Shown here: positions 35,803-37,906 of the stretch, one piece after another
How the letters are laid out: every line of letters starts with the position of its first letter
Numbering within the stretch: position 1 is the stretch's first letter
Source: an uncultured Clostridiaceae bacterium
GTDB taxonomy: Bacteria > Bacillota > Clostridia > TANB77 > CAG-508
Assembly: GCA_950096965.1 (NCBI GenBank)
Contig: CATNCV010000004.1
Span: 1 to 37,906 of the forward strand
Reading direction: 5' to 3'
DNA length: 37,906 nt
Position numbers and translations under genes: made by a program
Notes under the pieces: model-generated
Database searches by the model: none
Told to the model about the DNA's origin: nothing
What the model saw: the letters and a program-made list of their open reading frames with translations, nothing else

Positions 35803-36559
35803 CTAAAATCCTTCTCCTACTACTATTGATGCACGAGCTGGATGTTTTTGTTCATAATATGCTGGATATTGTTTGCTTACATACCACCCTTTGCCTGTTC
35901 CTCCATATGATATATCAGCAGCATATCCATAGTATGAAAACACAGAACCATTGTATGCTCTTACTATTCCAGCATAATCATTTACAGTGCATTCTCTAAC
36001 ACCATCATAACCATTCCATACATTTACCCTTTTTAGCCATGTATTCTCAATACTGCCATGCCAGCCATTAGTTTCCATTATCGCATCACCTTTTTTAGCT
36101 ACATAATTTTCATTATATATATTTTTATATCTTTTTTGAGCGTTGTTATATACCCCTACCCATGAAAGAGTTCCTGCTGAAGTCCACTCTCCATTTATAT
36201 TCATTACTACTCCACTTGCATTTCCAGTTGTTGTCTGTCCATTTTCAATTTTTTCTGGATTTCCATAGCTTGATGCTGAAAGTATTACTAAACCTCCATA
36301 TTCTGTATTTTTTTGCATATGGCAATCTATATTATTTGCTTCACTACTTGCTAATAGTTGTCCATTAATTGTTTCTGTTAGCCCTAAACCGACCTCCTAG
36401 TTGTTCCATATTTCTTATTTGTGTCATCCATTCAGGTATAGATTTACTAGATATCTCTCCGCCGTTTGATTGTAGTATCGCATATGATTTATTTATTGTG
36501 CATATTGTTAATAATAGCAACATTACAAATAATATTATTAAAATTTTTTTAATTTGCAT
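35803..36559 (-). CDS. Secreted protein, interrupted by a +1 frameshift at CGG
   Basis: The signal peptide MQIKKILIILFVMLLLLTIC ends near SYA (residue ~27). After 56 codons ending MEQLGG, in-frame CGG (36389-36391) leads frame 0 to a stop within nine codons. Skipping the C gives LGGGLGLTETINGQLLASSE, then NIDCHMQKNTEYGGLVILSA SSYGNP and an aromatic-rich C-terminal domain ending in ASIVVGEGF at 35803, about 251 residues. Similar modules occur in secreted or prepilin-like proteins of gut clostridia; the function is unknown. ATG 36559 follows AAAGGAAAAC, 32 bases after the gene at 36592, so the two probably form an operon. The ATG at 36318, inside the second half, lacks a signal peptide and a Shine-Dalgarno. 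Confidence 0.75.
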
Positions 36560-36591
36560 TTTGTTTTCCTTTCTTTTTACTTTAGTATTTT

Positions 36592-37906
36592 CTAATCTGT
36601 TAGTTGATATTTGCTTATCCAGTATCCTGTTAAATCATGTTCTAAATTATCTCCCCATTTAAAGGCTTCTGGTATTGTATATCCTATTGGAATTTCTGAT
36701 GAAGTATTTTCTAAAAATAATACTTTTGATTTTTGAGTGGTTTGATCAAGCATATATGCATAACGTGGTATCCAAACAAAATAGTTTTTATATGTTTCTT
36801 CTATAATCTTTCCACCTTCAACTTTTCCATCTGTTACAACTATATTGGCCCACTGTGAATGAGTATAATTATACCAATTCTTTGGAGCTTCTCCATTTAT
36901 TTTATTTCCTATTATTTCATTATCATTTTCATCATAATATACATAGTATGTTAGTTCTTTATTAAAACCATAATTTAATTCAGGTTCATTTACTTTGGCT
37001 GGAATTATCTGTTTTGTCATACTTCCTATTATGCTTCCATTTGAATCTAGTGCTGTTATATTTACTGTATTTGTTCCTTCAGATGTATTAGAAAATGTAT
37101 AAGTTTCTGCTTCTGCACCTTCGTGTTCTATTTTTCCATTTATTGCGTATGTGTATTTAGCTATTTCTTTATTTGTAGATGTTTTAATATTTTTTACATT
37201 TATTCCTTTTTGGTTTGCTGTCATTAAATAGTCAAGAATATAATTGTTTCCTAAGTCTGACATTTGATATTTTGATACCCAATAGCCTGGTATTATAGTT
37301 GCATAATCTTTTACATCATCCCATCCAAATGCTTCTGGTATCTGATAGCCTTCACTACTTAGCTCATCCCATGTTGTTTTTTCTCCGAGTTACTACATCT
37401 ATATATTCGTTATATGTGTTTATGAATTTTACATCCATTCTTTCATTTCCTGACACAGAATTTCGAGTATCTATTTTATAACAGTACCTTGGTATCCATA
37501 CATAATAATTATCTACTCCTTCAGATTCGACATATATATTGGCCCAATTATTTTCCTTATAATTAAACCAATTTGCTGGTTCTTCTCCTGTAAGCCAATT
37601 TCCTGGGATTAAATTTCCAGCTTGATTTAAATACATATATCTTGTATTTTCTTTTATAAATCCTGTTGTCACATCTGGCTTATTTACATACATTCCATCT
37701 ATTAGTACATATTCTCCTTTTATTCTTGGTATTTCATAATCTATTATATATGTTTTTTCTTCACCATTTGTAAATTCGACTTTTATCTCATATTGTTTTC
37801 TATCTTCCATTTTGTAGTCAAATGCAAATTTTGTTTTTCCTTTTGGCAATACTTCAATTGGCTCATTTGTATTTAAGTCTGTATATGTTACTTTTTCTAA
37901 CCCATT
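36592..37906 (-). CDS. Large secreted repeat protein, 5' partial, with a +1 frameshift at CGG
   Basis: The frame is open at the right edge (upstream codons read NGLEKVTYTDLNTNEPIEV), so the start lies outside; the TTG at 37849 is not a real start. An Ig-like domain is followed by a ~140-residue module (GNWLTGEEPANWFNYKENNW ANI, YYVWIPRYCYKID, GYQIPEAFGWDD, GYWVSKYQMSD). A second Ig-like domain and a second module copy (GEAPKNWYNYTHSQWANI, YFVWIPRYAYMLD, GYTIPEAFKWGD, GYWISKYQLTD) end at 36592. In copy 1, after DVVT, in-frame CGG (37385-37387) ends frame 0 after seven more codons; skipping the C gives TGEKTTWDELSSEGYQIPEA and joins both halves. The role is unknown; surface location is inferred. 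Confidence 0.75.

Noticed and set aside
36162-36318. Separate gene starting at ATG 36318 for the second half of the secreted protein
   Set aside because: No Shine-Dalgarno or signal peptide, and the frame joins exactly to the upstream signal-peptide ORF by skipping one base.
2846-37387. Sense reassignment of CGG (for example to Gln or Trp, as reported in some bacteria)
   Set aside because: Changing the amino acid read at CGG cannot restore the reading frame; downstream homology lies in the +1 frame at all six sites.
37364-37849. Gene starting at TTG 37849
   Set aside because: The same frame continues open to the window edge and encodes an Ig-like domain, so the start lies outside.
2041-37906. 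Independent random sequencing errors or pseudogenes explaining the six broken genes
   Set aside because: All six breaks have the same sign, the same inserted base and the same codon (CGG before A/T at a glycine position), and no break of another kind was found. A single systematic cause, technical or biological, is needed.

Overview
The window is AT-rich chromosomal DNA from an anaerobic Bacillota bacterium, most likely an uncultured gut clostridium. This is inferred from gene content: a meso-DAP-type MurE, clostridial prepilin-like proteins starting near a KGITLITLVITI segment, a GdpP-rplI-dnaB neighbourhood, and purine-rich Shine-Dalgarno sites before almost every gene. Nearly all genes lie on the minus strand. 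No rRNA, tRNA or CRISPR array was seen.

Layout, left to right. Positions 1-340 hold an AtpZ-like fragment joined abruptly to the start of an oppositely oriented small gene. Positions 657-5944 are a shortened cell-wall cluster transcribed murE-mraY-ftsW-murG. Positions 6130-8463 carry a small export protein, a TerF/TerY-like von Willebrand A protein of unusual composition, and a membrane protein. Positions 8708-12873 hold a VanRS-like two-component system and an AI-2E-family permease. Positions 13007-19632 hold exodeoxyribonuclease III, a coiled-coil lipoprotein, a dNTP triphosphohydrolase, a TSCPD protein, ftsH and tilS. Positions 19826-26506 hold dnaB, rplI, a small hypothetical protein, a prepilin-like protein and gdpP. 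Positions 26841-34568 are rpoC and rpoB. The right end has a REP-associated (Y1) transposase and two secreted proteins.

Two themes stand out. First, six genes (ftsW, xth, the TSCPD gene, gdpP and both secreted-protein genes) are each broken by one extra base, and all six breaks have the same form. An in-frame CGG codon stands where the protein needs a glycine GGA or GGT codon, so skipping the C restores the full conserved protein. By manual reading, about 7,700 codons of 16 other genes contain no in-frame CGG. Five CGG codons do read as arginine, but only in four accessory genes, and one more lies in the AtpZ fragment. The pattern fits programmed or unassigned-codon +1 frameshifting (or quadruplet decoding) at CGG. 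A systematic sequencing or assembly insertion is the main rival and cannot be excluded from the sequence alone.

Second, the intergenic spaces are full of long palindromes of several families. One family, containing GGGGACGGAGATTTTTG, also brackets the Y1 transposase as inverted ends, which is the arrangement of a REPtron. Another family is built from tandem heptamers around a TTCTTCGAAGAA-like core. A third begins with GTAGGGGCGA and sits between the response regulator and its kinase.
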